DNA of 64,000 bases from Opisthocomus hoazin (taxonomy: Eukaryota > Chordata > Aves > Opisthocomiformes > Opisthocomidae). Position 1 is the stretch's first letter. Each line of letters begins with the position of its first letter. Where the stretch lies: positions 7,043,379 through 7,107,378 of the forward strand of contig NC_134439.1 of assembly GCF_030867145.1 (NCBI RefSeq). Reading direction: 5' to 3'. Below, piece after piece: positions 33,413 to 47,096 of the stretch. Below the pieces are notes generated by a model. That model made no database searches, had not been told where the DNA came from, and saw only the letters and a program-made list of their open reading frames with translations. Made by a program: the position numbers and the translations under genes.

Positions 33413-34405
33413 GAGACTGGTCCTGTTCAATATATTTATCAATGACATGGACAGCGACATCGAGTGTACCCTCAGCAAGTTTGCAGATGACACCAAGCTG
33501 AGTGGTATGGTTGAGACACCAGAAGGATGGGATGCCATCCAGAGGGACCTAGACAAGCTGGAGAGGTGGGCCTGTGTGAACATCATGAGGTTCAACAAGG
33601 CCAAGTGCAAGGTCCTACACCTGGGTCGGGGTAATCCCCGCTATCAATACAGGCTGGGGGATGAAAGGATCCAGAGGAGCTCTGCTGAGAGGGACTTGGG
33701 GGTACTGATAGACAAAAGGCTGGACATGAGCCAGCAATGTGCGCTGGCAGCCCAGAGGTCCAACCGTGTCCTGGGCTGCATCAAGAGAAGCGTGGCCAGC
33801 AGGTCGAGAGAGGTGATTCTGCCCCTCTACTCTGCTCTGGTGAGACCTCACCTGGAGTGCTGCGTTCAGCTCTGGAGCCCTCAGCACAAGAAGGACATGG
33901 AACTGTTGGAGCGGGTCCAAAGGAGGGCTACAAAAATGATCCGAGGGCTGGAGCACCTCGAGGGCTGGAGCACCTCTCCTGTGAGGACAGGCTGAGAGAG
34001 CTGGGCTTGTTCAGCCTGGAGAAGAGAAGGCTGCGGGGAGACCTGATTGCAGCCTTTCAGTACTTAAAGGGAGCCTGTAGGAAAGATGGGGACAATCTTT
34101 TTAGCGGAGACAACAGTGACAGGACGAGGGGTAATGGTTTTAAACTAAAACAGGGTAGGTTTAGGCTAGATATAAGGAAGAAATTCTTTACAATGAGGGT
34201 GGTGAAACACTGGAACGGGTTGCCCAGAGAGGTAGTGGAGGCCCCATCCCTGGAAACATTCAAGACCAGGTTGAACAGGGCTCTGAGCAACCTGATCTAG
34301 TTAGTGGTGTCCCTGCTCGCTGCGGGGGGGGTTGGACTAGATGACCTCTAGGGGTCCCTTCCAACCCAAAACTTTCTATGATTCTATGATTCTATGATTC
34401 TATTT
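33413..34405 (+). mobile_element. CR1 LINE, ORF2 C-terminal half with 3' tail
   Basis: The open frame 33,411-33,995 encodes [39 protein letters not shown] and [17 protein letters not shown] (segments quoted separately). A 17-bp tandem duplication (CGAGGGCTGGAGCACCT at 33,942-33,958 and 33,959-33,975) shifts the frame. Sense continues in the frame ending at 34,300 with [38 protein letters not shown] and [19 protein letters not shown]. Without the duplication the 3' half would be open. The 3' end has four ATTCTATG units (about 34,376-34,404). Confidence 0.93.
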
Positions 34406-34439
34406 AGCTCTCTCCAAACCAAAAAACCAAGATAGAAAT

Positions 34440-35035
34440 AGCAGCTTGACCGCTAACCTGAATAAGCAGCTAAGCACCACACTCACTTCTGTCCCCCCCA
34501 GCAGAATGAGGGAGAGAACTGGAAGAGCAAAAGTGATAAAGCTCATGGGTTGAGGTAAAGACAGTTTAATAGCTAAAGCAAAAGCTTCCTGTGTGAGTAA
34601 ACCACAATAAGGAATTCATTCACTGCTTCCCATTGGCAAGCAGGTATTCAGCCATGTCCAGGAAAGCAGGGCTTCACCATGTGTAATGTTTGCTTGGGAA
34701 GACAAACACCATCACTCAGAACATCCCCCCTTTCCTTCTTCTTCTCCCTGTTTCTATTGCTGAGCCTGACATCATATGGTATGGAAGATCTCCTTGGTCA
34801 TTTGTGGTCGGCTGTCCCGGCTGTGTCCCCTCCCAGCTTCTTGTGCACCCCTAGCCTACTTGCTGGCAGGGCAGTGTGCAAAGCAGAGAAGGCCTTGGTG
34901 CTGTGGAAGAACTGTTCAGCAATAACTAAAACATTGGTGTGTTATGAACACTGTTTTGGTCACAAACCCAAAACAGAGCACCATATGAGCTACCATGAAG
35001 AAAATTAACTCTATCCCAGCCAAAACCAATGTAAC
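34440..35035 (-). repeat. ERVL-type solo LTR, minus strand
   Basis: The plus strand shows AAGACAGTTTAATAGCTAAAGC, GGAATTCATTCACTGCTTCCC, TGACATCATATGGTATGGAAGATCTCC and ends GAAAATTAACTCTATCCCAGCCAAAACCA. This is the reverse complement of an LTR beginning TGGTTTTGGCTGGGATAGAGTTAATTTTC-like, written as motif order. A similar right end occurs in the LTR at 60,922-61,549. The left edge is uncertain and no target duplication was found. Confidence 0.65.
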
Positions 35036-36446
35036 AGTGCAGACGATCAGAGGAGCAGTGGCCTCAAACAAAACAATTGATAGTTTGGGCAAATTCTGAG
35101 AACTTGTTTGCTTTGAGAGGCTAATAAACCCACCTATGAGAGTGAGTTCCATCGTGTCAACAGTGCATATGATCACAGTGAATTATCCTCTACAAGATGA
35201 TTGATTCTCTGATTGGACACGGTAAGATAACGGAATGTAAAGGCAAGGAATCACCCCAGTAAAATCTGTATGTGGTCATTTCAGTAACTTTCTAGACTCC
35301 ATTGACTCTTTATCTTAGGGAGGAGTTCATGCACCTTGACTGCCTGGTGCCTTTTAAATGGCCTGTAACATAACCTTTGGCTTCCAGCTGCTGCTCCAGA
35401 AGGATGTGGTTCTCCCATAAGTCCTATGTGTGACAAAATCAGGTTGGACGGGATCGATGATATTCTCTGATTCACTCACACTTAGAGCATGGCCAACTTA
35501 GATCAGATTGCTTAAGGCCTTGTCCAAGCAAACTTTGATTATTTCCAAGCATGGAGATTCTATCATTGTATCTGCTAGCTTTCGACCCCTAAACTCATCT
35601 ATGTGATAGAATGAGTACAGACTGGAGAAAAAAAATGAATTTCTAGCTTAAGGCACCCATGTCAGGACCCTTATGTCTATGTGTGGGATAGATATTGAAG
35701 GTCATGTTATTGTCATCGGTGCTCTTAGGTTGGATTCAGTTGACTAAACATGGGGTTCTAATGACATTTCTGGGTCTCCGATTATTTCAGCTTCTCCAGA
35801 AGGACAAAGGTTTCCCATAACCCCTGTGTAATATCTGATAGTCTCCTGCAGATGTGTCAGACACTCGAAGTCTACCAGCAAGACACTGTACACTGCTTTC
35901 TAGACACCTGGCTTGTTCCTCTAAGGTAAAGAGAAAAAAAATGCCAACAATGACAGCAGCTATATCATACTTTTCTTTCTTAGTTTTAAAGTATTGTAAT
36001 TTATTCAGAATCAGTTTCCTCAAAAGATGAAAAGAAAATATTCTGCTTGCCACAAGCTTTAATACAATATGGAAAGAACAAAGTGGTTTTAGTTAGTTGA
36101 TTGCATAGTTCTTTCAAAATCAGCAGCACCAAAACTGACCAGGCAAGCCGGAATGAGCCAGCATCAGTGAACAAACTCACAAATAATGTATGAATCTTAT
36201 TAGTAAAATTATGAGATATTTATCTTCTCTGCCACTAACAAACAAACAAATAAACAAAAAGAAAAACAATCCAGATGATAAATGCAGCAGCAATAAGAAG
36301 TAATATAATTGCTTGTCTGAGTGCAATGCAGAGTGGAAGAGAAAAGAGAATATAAGAGGCAAGTTTAAGGATATGGAATCCACCAGGAATCATATCAGCT
36401 TACAGTGATAACTGATTGGAAATGTTCTTGAAGCAATAACTTACAT
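35036..36446. other. Unassigned DNA
   Basis: No gene supported. There is an AAACAAACAAATAAACAAAAAG simple stretch at about 36,240-36,262. Frames of 60-90 codons lack motifs. Confidence 0.5.
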
Positions 36447-36925
36447 CCCACTGACTGGAAAAGGAGAAACATAACCGCCATTTTTAAAGAGGGTAGAAAG
36501 GAAGACCTGGGGAACTACAGGGCAGTCAGTCTCACCTCTGTGCCCGGCAAGACCATGGAGCAGATCCTCCTGGAAACTCTGCTAAGGCACATGGAAAATA
36601 AAGATGTGGTTCGTGACAGCGAACATGGCATTGCTAAGGGTGAATCATGCCTGACAAACCTGATGGCCTGCTACAACGGGGTTACTGCATTGGTGGATAA
36701 GGGAAGAGCAACTGATGTCATCTAATTGGGCTCGAGCAAAGCATTTCACACTGTCCCACATGACATCCTTATCTCTAAATTGGAGAGACAAGGATTTGAC
36801 GGCTGTACCACATGGTGAATAAAGAATTGGCTGGATGGTCACACCCAAAGAGTTGTGATCAATGGCTTGATGTCCAAGTGGAGACCAGTGGCAAGTGGTG
36901 TTCCTCGGGGCTCCAAGATAGTGTA
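36447..36925 (+). mobile_element. Old CR1 fragment (RT N-terminal part)
   Basis: Plus-strand sense: [35 protein letters not shown] (in parts), [20 protein letters not shown], then the [13 protein letters not shown] block after a stop at 36,723-36,725. It ends near 36,925 in the VASGVPRGS region. It covers the RT segment N-terminal to that kept in most other copies here. Several stops; old copy. Confidence 0.8.
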
Positions 36926-38319
36926 TCTTATTCTGGTTTTAACAGAAGGTATAGTTCTACTTTCCTCATACTCCTCTGTTAGGTACTTGTAGAAAGGAAT
37001 AAGTTCCTCTTGAGCCTTCTTTCCTTAGGACTGAACAAACCCAGTGACCCAGAGAAGGGTATCTTCTTGGCTGGGAGGCTGGGACATGCTTGACAGCACA
37101 GAACGAAGAAACCACAACAACGAACTGACCTTCTAGGAAAGCAGAAGTCAACAACAACTGTTCCCAGGAGCTGGTGTCCAAATTATGTATCTGCACCAGT
37201 TATGCCCACTAACGTATCTACACCAAAGATACAAAAGTAACTCACTGTCTACCCAAAGCGAGCTTCTCTGTGTGAGATCTCCCAGACAGACCACACCTTC
37301 ATCTGAGATGACTGGCTGACTCTGGACTCCTTAACATAAATCATCTTCAAAGTGAGACTTTTCTGTCATTGTTTGGCTCCTCTCCTGGGACTTGTTTGGC
37401 AAGTGCCATACCGGTAACACCTCAAGAAATATACATAGGTATGCATACAGGTAAATGATCATGCATTTATACTTGCTTTACTAGTGGTAATTTAGCAGTA
37501 ACTTACAACATATACTTACTTTACTAGTAATGATTTGTAAGAAAGTAACTAATGGAAACAAAGCTTCTACGTCCTTGTGTATTAGAGAATCCAAGGAACT
37601 CATAGTCACAATCTTTACACACCCACAGGTCAGGTAACCCTCATAGGTTATGACCATGATATTAACCGACGTCAGAAGTGGGATTCTGTAAATACACAGG
37701 TAATTGAGAAGGCTGTTGAAGAACAGCTAAAATGCAAGAGAATAAGGTTTGGAAAAAGCGGAGGTGGGACAGGAAATGGGTCACTGAAAATTGCCTTGAC
37801 CGGGAGACACTGTGGACAGAATTTCAGAAGTGGCAGGAAACTTCCAAACATGCAGCAAATTCCAAGGGCCCTCTTGGGCCCTGTTACTAAAACTGCCACA
37901 GTACAACTTCCAGCCCCTGCCAGAGCCACAGGAGGGCCCCCCACCCCTGTCTCAGTTTTCTACGACCACTGTGTCATAAAATGCATAAAAAGCTAGGGCA
38001 TGCATCCTTACAGTATGGGAAGAAGCCAAGTGAGGATTGGTTAGGATGAGTGGCACGGCCCTGCTATAGCCATTATTGTTGGTCAGAATGCGGCCAGTCA
38101 AATATTCTTGGGAGGAGGACTATTTCTTCAAACCCCAGGGCAGGGACTGGACAGAACAGCTTTTCTCTGTTATCTTCAATAATATGTGATCTTTGGCAAC
38201 TGCAAAGACTGTGATGTTATAACTCTTCCCCTCCTTAGAATGTTCCCAACAGACTAGCTAAGTGGATACTGATGCTGACTGCTCAGGATATCCTAAATGA
38301 GTAAGCTGCTATACCGCAG
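36926..38319. other. Unassigned DNA
   Basis: No gene supported. The part from about 37,670 to 38,300 could contain gag or LTR remnants of the decayed ERV that follows, but I cannot identify LTR ends or a PBS. Confidence 0.4.
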
Positions 38320-40130
38320 AATATGATGTCTGTGACAGCAACAGCAGGAGGGAAGTCAAAATTATCGCAAAATGCAGCAGCTGGGGGGCCGAAAAGCCTG
38401 GTCTTAATGTCACACAGTGAAACACATGACTGGAACACCATGATGGCTCAAAGTCTGCAGGATTGGACAGCCTTTATGGGAACCCCTGAGAAGGTGGTCT
38501 ATTGAAAGGAAAGGCAAATAAAGGTGGCCCAAATGCCAACGGAAGGTCAGAATAATAAGAATGCAGACAAAATGTTCAAAGAAAGACCCCTGTTAAAAGG
38601 AATAAATCTCACATGAAAAGACATCCTGACAGACAGGAGTGAGGTCCAGAACACGAGACATTTATGGACCTCCCCCAAGGAATAGAGTTTATGACAGGAT
38701 AGTTAGACAGATTCCCTCTACCCACTTTAGAGAAACTACAGGATAATTACAAGAGGGCCTGCGCCTGCAGCCTGAATGTTGGGAAGGTGCTAGAGGAAAT
38801 TACTGCATCTGCTGCTCCATCCCCACCTTTGCTAAAGTAAGGGAGGAACTCTCAACTTCCGGCCCAGGGAGTTTTGATGACCTGTCTGAAGCAGCTGAAA
38901 TTTTTGGAATTAATATTAATAAAAGTCCTTGATATCTTTGGTGGTAGATGATAAATATTCTGTCCCTCTCTTCATGGGCACAGGAGCCTCAATACCCACC
39001 ATTAAAGCTAGGGACATCCCTGGATTCATTCGGATAACTCAAGAAAGGATTTATATAACATGGGTGGCTGGGAAAAGACAAAAGCTCCCAGTAGCTATGG
39101 TAATGTTGACTCTACTAAATGAATGAACACTGACCCATAAGGACGATAGGGACTTTAAATATATTAGGTATGGATATATTAAAATTCCAGACCTTTACTA
39201 CTGCATTAGGCATCAGGTGCCAAACCTTTGGATTCAAAACTCCACAGTCTCTATAGATAGAATCCCAACTGAGGGGTCAGCCACCTATTACAAACCACAT
39301 CTAAATCGCCAAAGAGTGTCTTGATTCATGTACAACATTATTTTATCAGCCCTGAAAACACACTAAGTGTAACTAGTCTTATTCAGGATTTAGAAAGACA
39401 GGTTATTATTCAGAAAACTCATTTCTGATATAATTACTCTGTGTGGCCTGTTTGTAAATCTAATGGCATCTGGTGTTTGATGGTAAACTGAACAAAAATA
39501 GAGGATCCCTGCACGCTACCCTCTCATCTATCATTTATCTTGGTTTTGCTATAGAGCAAACAGCCCATCTTTGAATGGCTGCTGTGGATGTAAAAAGACA
39601 TGATTTTCGTGGTGTCCTGAAAACCTGAGGATCAAGAGAGATTTGCTTGGGGTGGAATCAGTACACTTTTACCCAATTACCTCAAGGATTTAGACATAGC
39701 CCTGCATTATCATATCCAGACTTAGCTCAGGAATCAGAACAAATCCCATTGGAACCAGAGGTGATAGTATATCTATATACAGATGACATTTTAATTGAAG
39801 GGGATTCCTCCAATAAGGTCCAAAGAATACATTATTGCATCATCATCCATCTTGAAGGTAAGGGGATTGCCATCTCTGAAGGGTATATGACAGGGAGCTA
39901 GCCTAATGGCTTTATTTTTAGGCATAACTTGCCATCATGAGGCTTTCTGTATTATCTTACTAAGTTTCTGCACTTAGTCACACCAAGAACATACTGGGAT
40001 TTCTAAGTGTCTGAAAAAGTCATTGGTGTTCCTGAGATATGTTCCTCAGCTTCCCTTGTTAAGCACATCTGCAGAAAGCAGTATATTGCAGATTTTGAGA
40101 GGAAAAAGAGGCAAGAAACCTCATCTGATT
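38320..40130 (+). pseudogene. Decayed ERV gag-pro-pol remnant
   Basis: Scattered plus-strand sense: a possible gag piece at 38,323-38,505; a protease-like frame at 38,929-39,126 with FMGTGASIPTI, where the catalytic triplet Asp-Thr-Gly has become Gly-Thr-Gly. RT N-terminal sense is at about 39,380-39,480 (DLERQVIIQKT and YSVWPVCKSNGIW). The RT core frame at 39,647-39,901 has LPQGFRHSPALSYPDL and the active-site loop YTDDILIEGDS. Later connection-domain scraps run to about 40,130. The LPQGFRHSP/YTDDIL style resembles ERV1/ERVL-type pol. Many stops, no LTRs found; an old insertion. Confidence 0.65.
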
Positions 40131-43100
40131 GAGCATTAGAAGAATAAATGTTTTAGCCTAGAAGACTGTGGACACAGAAAGGAAGAGGAGAGAACATCGT
40201 ACCTGCCCCAATTATTTTATACATGGAGAGATAAAACAAATGGTCATGAATTCCTTTATAAGTTCCCTGATGGAATGATAAAATAAAACTGAGTTCTCAC
40301 TGTAAGAGAGACAAAGGAAACTCTTCCAGTTGGAGGAACAGTGCAGTGTGGTGATGAAGGGAGAAGAAAAAGGCTTGCTAAAAGATGCTGAAGAATCTAC
40401 TTCAAAAAGGTCTAAATGAGCAACCAAATTACTACCTTGCAGGGATCGTCATACCATAAATTTGGTGTCAGACTACCATAGCTTATCTGACTTGCTTCTC
40501 TCTCCACAATTTCTCACTTACCATCCTTCACAGAATGAGTATTTTTCTTTCCTTTGTGAATACATACACGTCTTTTCATAATTTTTAAGGTTTGTTTAAG
40601 ATGTGATATCATGGCAAAAGCAATGCTATGTAACAATTTAAAATATTTCCTTCAGCTCAACAGGGACAATTCCGAGGGAATCTCACTAGCTCATGCAGCC
40701 AGCATTCTTTGAAATCCATGCAATCAATCCAGGGCACCAAGGACACTCTGTTGAGGTGAGGTAAATATTATTTTCCCCATTCTAGAATGCGGACAAAAGC
40801 TTTCAATCAGCTGAGGTAATACCACATACTTGTGTTCTTAGATAACTCTGGGATAGTGTCTCAACTCCTACTGGAAAACTATCTGCATTGTCCATATAAC
40901 CTATTCTCACCATTGTAGACTCAGGAAATGACGAAGAGATTTGAAAATCAACATGAATCTGAGAAAAAGGGTGATTTTCATCACAACATTTAAAGCTTGA
41001 CAATGATTGAAAGAATAGTAAAGATGAAATAACTAGACTTGTTAGGGAGACTTCTCTTAGGGAGAAATTTTAGTACTCAGAAATAAGCCACAAATTCACA
41101 TAACCACTGACTCTATCATCTAATTGTCCTTCCTATGTATCCCTTTTGGTTACTTTTTCACTAAGTGCCTGACCACAAGAAAATCATTTTATTCACCTAG
41201 AATCATTGAGATATTTATGTTCCTCACATAATCACAAGAGGACCACAAGCATGTTTTCATTTATGATCTCGCAAAGAAAAACCCACTAGATTTGATTTAT
41301 GCATCTGTTGTTTTCCACTTATTATAGTTATTGACTGTGCTGGGCACTCAGGATTCAGTCTGCATCGACATCTTCTAAGACTGTGGGCATAGAACAGGAG
41401 ACACTTCCATGACTGTCTAGTGCTTTAGACTGTAAAACAGGGAAGCAGTTAACCAGCATCCCAAGCTCATCTCAAAGGGTGGAAGGAGGAATTAGGTGGA
41501 TGTTGTTTGACACTGCTGCCATCCTAGCCATTGTCTGTGATCAATAGACTATGGTAAGTACTGGCTGGCAAAGCATTCCATCTTTGTTATTAAGGAGGGC
41601 CCATACTTGCACTTCAGAAAATGAGTCGTGATTACTAGGAAAAAAAAGAATATTGAAGTATGGCCATACTGGGACTAAACCTCTATTGGATAGCAGTAGT
41701 GGCCTTTTGAATTCTGGTGGAGACTTCAGGAACTGGGCAAGTATGTAAAGAATATCGCACTTTGCATTCAGCACTTACAGGGAACCAGAATATTGCCATT
41801 TGTTTTATATACACAAGCACACACCCATAAGACTACTCTTTATCTGTTTCTTGAGATGAGGTTACTAACAACTGGATGTTAGGCCAAAGGGATTTTCTTA
41901 CCTTGGAAGAGGATAGTAGGAAAATAAATTCAGCTCCTTGGCAGTTTGAAAGGTACTCTGAGCTAAGACATTGCTGTGCATTCCCCTTTCGCTAGGTCTC
42001 CAGGATGCAAAGACAGACATGTCAATGGCTACCAAGGTATGCTCTTTGTACCCTGGCTTTACCAACTCTATTTCCTAATCCCTCTTCTGGTTGCTTCATT
42101 GTCCACATTCTATGACGCTGGCGTCCTGACTTTATAAAGTGGATGTACTATGTACTTCATGTTAACATTACTCTGCAAAGTATTTGTAAGCACTAGCTTC
42201 AATTATTTGAGCCTTCCTCTCTAGATGATAGCTAAAGGGGATCCTCCTGGATGTGAATCAGAACAAGAGTAGGAGTCCTCTCACCTGACTTTAAACATCT
42301 GCATTCCAGATTTCTACAGGAGTCCTAGTCGCGCATGCATTTCATAGTGGAGTCAAACAGGCACCACTGGGATGTCTGAAATCTGGTGTAGAGGTGGAAC
42401 TCTAGAAGTGCTTCTAGCTCTGCATTGAGGTTTGAGGATGTTCAGGGGACTGTAGATTTCAGGCTGAAGCTGAAAGAGAAATGAGGTGAATGCTGCCACA
42501 GGCATATGCCTGATCTCCTATACAAAACTAAGAAAGTTGTATTTCTTTAGGCTACTATGAACATTAGTTCAAGTCAGATGTTTGGTTTTAACTGAAAAAT
42601 ACACAGTTGACTCAAGGAAATCTACCAGTGAATTTCACTGAATTTGATAAATCACTTCAACAAGAAAATGTATTTGAGATTCGTGGTTGCTAATTGTGGA
42701 ACGCTGCTAACAAGCGCAGCGATGTTTCCTTTAAGAAAATGGACTACTCTGCTCACTCCAGAGTCTGAGGACTATTTAATCTGGAAGAACTGAAAGTTTG
42801 GTTTGTGTTCTTTGCTATTCTCTTTGTTTAGTGGGTTCATAAGTACTGCCTCTTTCATACTGTATTTAAAGTGTAATACAAAAATGAGTTCCCTGATGTT
42901 CTTTAGGGTGCTGTTAGGTATTGACTCAGAGTGAACACTGATTAGTTGTCAGGAAGCTGGGACATCTGTATGTATCCCGTATATTGATTTTCTTGCAGTA
43001 AGAAATATTATTGCCTTGAATGTGTTTTACTTTGTATGCCAGGACAGTGATGAAGTCTGTCTGTCTCACGATCTCTTGGAAGGTGAGAGACAAGCCACTT

Positions 43101-44871
43101 AGAAGACAAGAGAAAGAGTACAGAGGTGCCTGGAAAAATTAAAGATTCACTGTGACCAGGTGATGCTCGACAGTCCTACTAAGGAAAGAAGGATAGCAGT
43201 CCAGTGATGTGAATGGCACACAGAGTGCCATTTAAAGTGAGGTCCAGTCCCTAGGAAGCATCATCTGTCATCACAAGTTTTCCAGTGCAGGCTTTCTATG
43301 CAGGGAGAACAAAGGGAGCAGGACACTGAATTCTCCATGAAATTCCCAGCTGCAATTCCCTTCTCTACCACCTAATGAATTAATTAATCTACTTGCCCTT
43401 GCATATATTTATAATCATGCATATTTTTATAAATCTATATGTATGTGTATAAATGAATATATACCTGTTGCGAATCCTGTTGTGTTCCTGCCAGCTACGT
43501 CAATTTATCTCAAAGGAGTCTTTATGTCCCTTAAAGAATCACTAGCAAAGATAATTGAAAGAAATTATTTTAATAAGAATTTGTAAAAAGTGATTTAACA
43601 AAGTTCATTGGCAAGGTTCACTCTATTACTTCTTAAATCAATGGAGTACAGAATCAAAGTAGGATTGATGTAGAATGATTTATACAGAAACTGAAGAAAG
43701 ATGTAAGGGGTAAGGGAGACCCTTCCGTTGAGTCAAAAGGTTCAGAATGGATCCCCCTTGCTTTCTAAACTCCTTCTGAGACAAGAGTCTAGGTGCAGAT
43801 GGATCCAGACTTTGCCTTCGACTGCAACGGTTTATGTCTAAAGGATACATCTAGCAGCAATTTAAGGTTTGTTCATAGTTAAAGGCATATACAGATGGAG
43901 GAAATCAGAGGAATTTAGCAGTAATAAATCATTGGTTAACTTAGCATTTACAAAAAGTGGTTAAAAATATTTTTCTACAATCACAATCACAGGATATTAT
44001 GATTTGAACTGATTCACACACACACACACGCATGCAGATGATATGCGTAGATAAAGGTACCTGCTAAGAATTCCCCTTGAGTACAGTGAAATACTCACTT
44101 CAAATAATTTCTTTCAATGGGTGAACCTTGATTCTCAAGGAGTGTGTTCAGCCCAGCTTCCGTCATTGATGGTAACTTCGAACTCCAGAGTTTGAGGGCT
44201 CTGAGGGGCAATCCACTCAGAGGGAGATAATGGGCGCAGCCTGCTGTGGTCCAGGAGAGCTCAAAGGGCCTCACCTGGTACCGATGTTTATAGGGTCACA
44301 AGATGGTTGACTTTAGGCATCAGCAAATTTCCATCCTGGCCACAATGGGTATGAGGTGATGTCTTGACAGCAACCATACAATTACAGTACTTCCCACAAT
44401 GTGTAATTCTGACATTTACCAGGCAGGTACGATCCAGGCAGTAGGAGTTCAGGGAGTGCCTGATCAGCCCAACTCACTGTGCTTGTACAAAGATGAGAAG
44501 TGACAAGTCATCCCAGCTCACTGCTCTTTTAGTACATGCAAGAACACAAATGTCTGCTGGTTCTGAGATCAGATGGTCATCATGGATGATTCAGATGATG
44601 CAGGAGGTCAGATGAGGAGGGGCCATACCACCACAGCACCATTCGGAACACACAGACAGTTAACCACCTGAATGTGTTTATATCCTAATAGGCGTGCACA
44701 CACACCTCTCCCTAATCTCTCTGTGTATTCTTGTCTACACTTTCATCTCTGCCTTTGAACCCTCTCATCATGCACACCATCCCATACAATGATACAGGAA
44801 CAGAGGCATACAGCATAACTCTGCATAGATCTTTGTTTGACTCCATGCTTATTTTATCCTCATGGCTTTCA
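40131..44871. other. Unassigned AT-rich DNA
   Basis: 4.7 kb in which I see no gene, LTR or CR1. All frames are short. A (CA)n run is at about 44,015-44,030, and an AT-rich interval with (TATG/TGTA)-like steps at about 43,400-43,460. Conserved non-coding elements cannot be judged without comparison. Confidence 0.5.
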
Positions 44872-45077
44872 TGGTGGGCTGACACTGGCCAACAGCCAAA
44901 CACCCACACAGCTGCTCGCTCACTCCCCTCTCACATGGGACAGGGAGAAAATACTGTTCAGCAACAACCAAAACGTTGGTGTGTTATCAATACCTTTTTA
45001 ACGACAAATCCAAACCACAGCACCATATGGGCTGCTGTGAAGAAAGTCAACTCTGTTCCAGACAGATCCAGTACAAC
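44872..45077 (-). repeat. ERVL-type LTR with a large internal deletion, minus strand
   Basis: The left part (GGCCAACAGCCAAACACCCACACAGCTGCTCGCTCACTCCCC) matches the left end, and the right part (CTGTTCAGCAACAACCAAAACGTTGGTGTGTTATCAA ... GAAGAAAGTCAACTCTGTTCCAG) matches the right end, of the LTR family at 34.4-35.0 kb. About 400 bases are missing between GGGAGAAAATA and CTGTTCAGC (about 44,945-44,955). Only motif order is given here. Confidence 0.55.
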
Positions 45078-47096
45078 AGGATTCTTGTGAAATGTCTGTG
45101 GCTGGCTGTAACAGTTCTGCCTTCCCCTTTTGGGAGAAAAAAAAGTTCTTGGTAACAAAAGGGGATTAGAGGCGACATCTAGAGAAACAAAATGAGTACT
45201 GTTCAAGGTTTGTTTACATTTTGAAGCTACGGCACAGAAACATAACCACAACACCTTTCAGTACCAGGAAGACAAGCGATAGCACAGTGCAAAGAAGAAG
45301 CCATTCTGTGACTGTAATGTATAGGAAAAAGAGAAACAGGGCAAGGAGGCAGACTATGGAATGTGTCCTAAAGCAAGGAAGCAGGTCAGATGAGAACTGC
45401 AGTAGCCTTTATTCCTGTCTGTTTGTTAAGCCTTTGCTGTGAAAGAAATGTGTTTTCTGTCTTCCTCTCCCCAGGACAGCATGCCTAATATTGTTGCTCT
45501 GGGACCAGGAAAAGGCCTGCATGCCATGTTACCCTACTAGGAATCTTGGTGGAGCTGAAGAACCAGAATATCTTGGATGCTGTCATGTATCTATGTGGGT
45601 TGTCATGTGGAGTTTGAGTGACTGTAGTCATACATACCTTTTATCATGATTGGTATAAAATTCTCTCGCTTCACATTTAAAGGTATAGTTTACAAAAAAT
45701 CAAGGGGGAGGACTCAAAGAGGAGTGGCCGCACCTCGGAGGTGGGTAGCCTTCGGGATGGAGGTGTGTTTTGGTATTAAAATGACATTAAAATGAGTAAA
45801 GTTCATGAAAGGATAGCACTTTGGCAAGGTCTCGAAAACCTGTTGGCTCAGGGGGTCAGATGAGCTGCTTATCAGTTCTAGAGGACCGTTTCTTCCCGCT
45901 TTATCATCACAGAGCATGGCCACGGAGTCTCCACCCTGTACCATCCTCTATTATATGTTGCAGGGAGTTGCTGTGTTAGTGGATTCCTCGCATGCCTGCT
46001 GCAGCTGTGTCCCATCCTCAGAGCTCCTTTTGATTTTATGCTTTTTCTCAATGGGTGAACAATGCTACATTTTCCATATAAACTTTAATTTTCAGATGTA
46101 AACCTTAATTTTACTAATAATTCCACGGAGGCATAGGGAATATTCATGACATGAACTACAGTCCTAGCAAGACTGACCTTTCTCCTCCAGAGTGGAAGAA
46201 ATTAGCACCTCTCAATGGCAATTCAAATAAAGAGCTCACTTGGCCATTTGGTCTTAGCTTCTGGAGGAGAAAATTCCCCCTGTTCAGAGGCCATGAGGAG
46301 CAGAAAAGTGATAAGCAGCCAGCAAAGCATTGAAAACTTCTAGGTAATATACTACTCAGAAGCACAAGGTCTTGATTAAACAGAGTCTGTGGTACATTTA
46401 AGTGGGGCCCATGCCACTAAGCTACATCTCTCAAGTGTATGGGAATGAGTCAGGTGCCTAAACCTAAATACGTACTGCCATTTCAGGTACTTTTCCAGCC
46501 CCCTGACAGTTTGGAAGAGCACTAGGTCTCCTGTGTGTACTGCATCAAATCTACCAAATCTGTGGTGATGTGACTCATCCTTATGGTAGGTTAAATGGCG
46601 TTACGTATGTGTGGTTATGGTCTTGAATGCTTATACCTCATTTACACCTCTAGGCTTACCTCATATGCAATGAAAAAAAAATGACATTCAGACACACGAG
46701 CCATTTTGTCTTAAAGTCTGTGTGCAGCACGTCAATGACATGCCAGAACTGTGTGTCACTCTGAAGTGACGGTGGAGGGAGTCTAGCTTACAGGCCACAT
46801 ACTAACATCTGCCCTGTAAGGATAGAACTCTGCCTTATCACGCTTAACTTTAGACGTCTCAGTACATGTATGTGTATGTGACATACACACCTCTCCTTCC
46901 ATTTTACTTAAGGGGATAAATTTGTGTTCAATAAAGACAGACCTCCAATGACAGTTCAGATGCCCCAGGAGGAAATCCTGTCTGGTTTTCAGCAGCTGGT
47001 TCAAGAGGACACAGGTCTTCCACAGATCTTATGATCTTGTCTGTCAAATGAGAGTGGAAGACCTGGACACTTTAGGCCACCTCCACTGTCACAGTC
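45078..47096. other. Unassigned DNA
   Basis: No supported gene. Frames of 60-98 codons without motifs. Confidence 0.5.
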
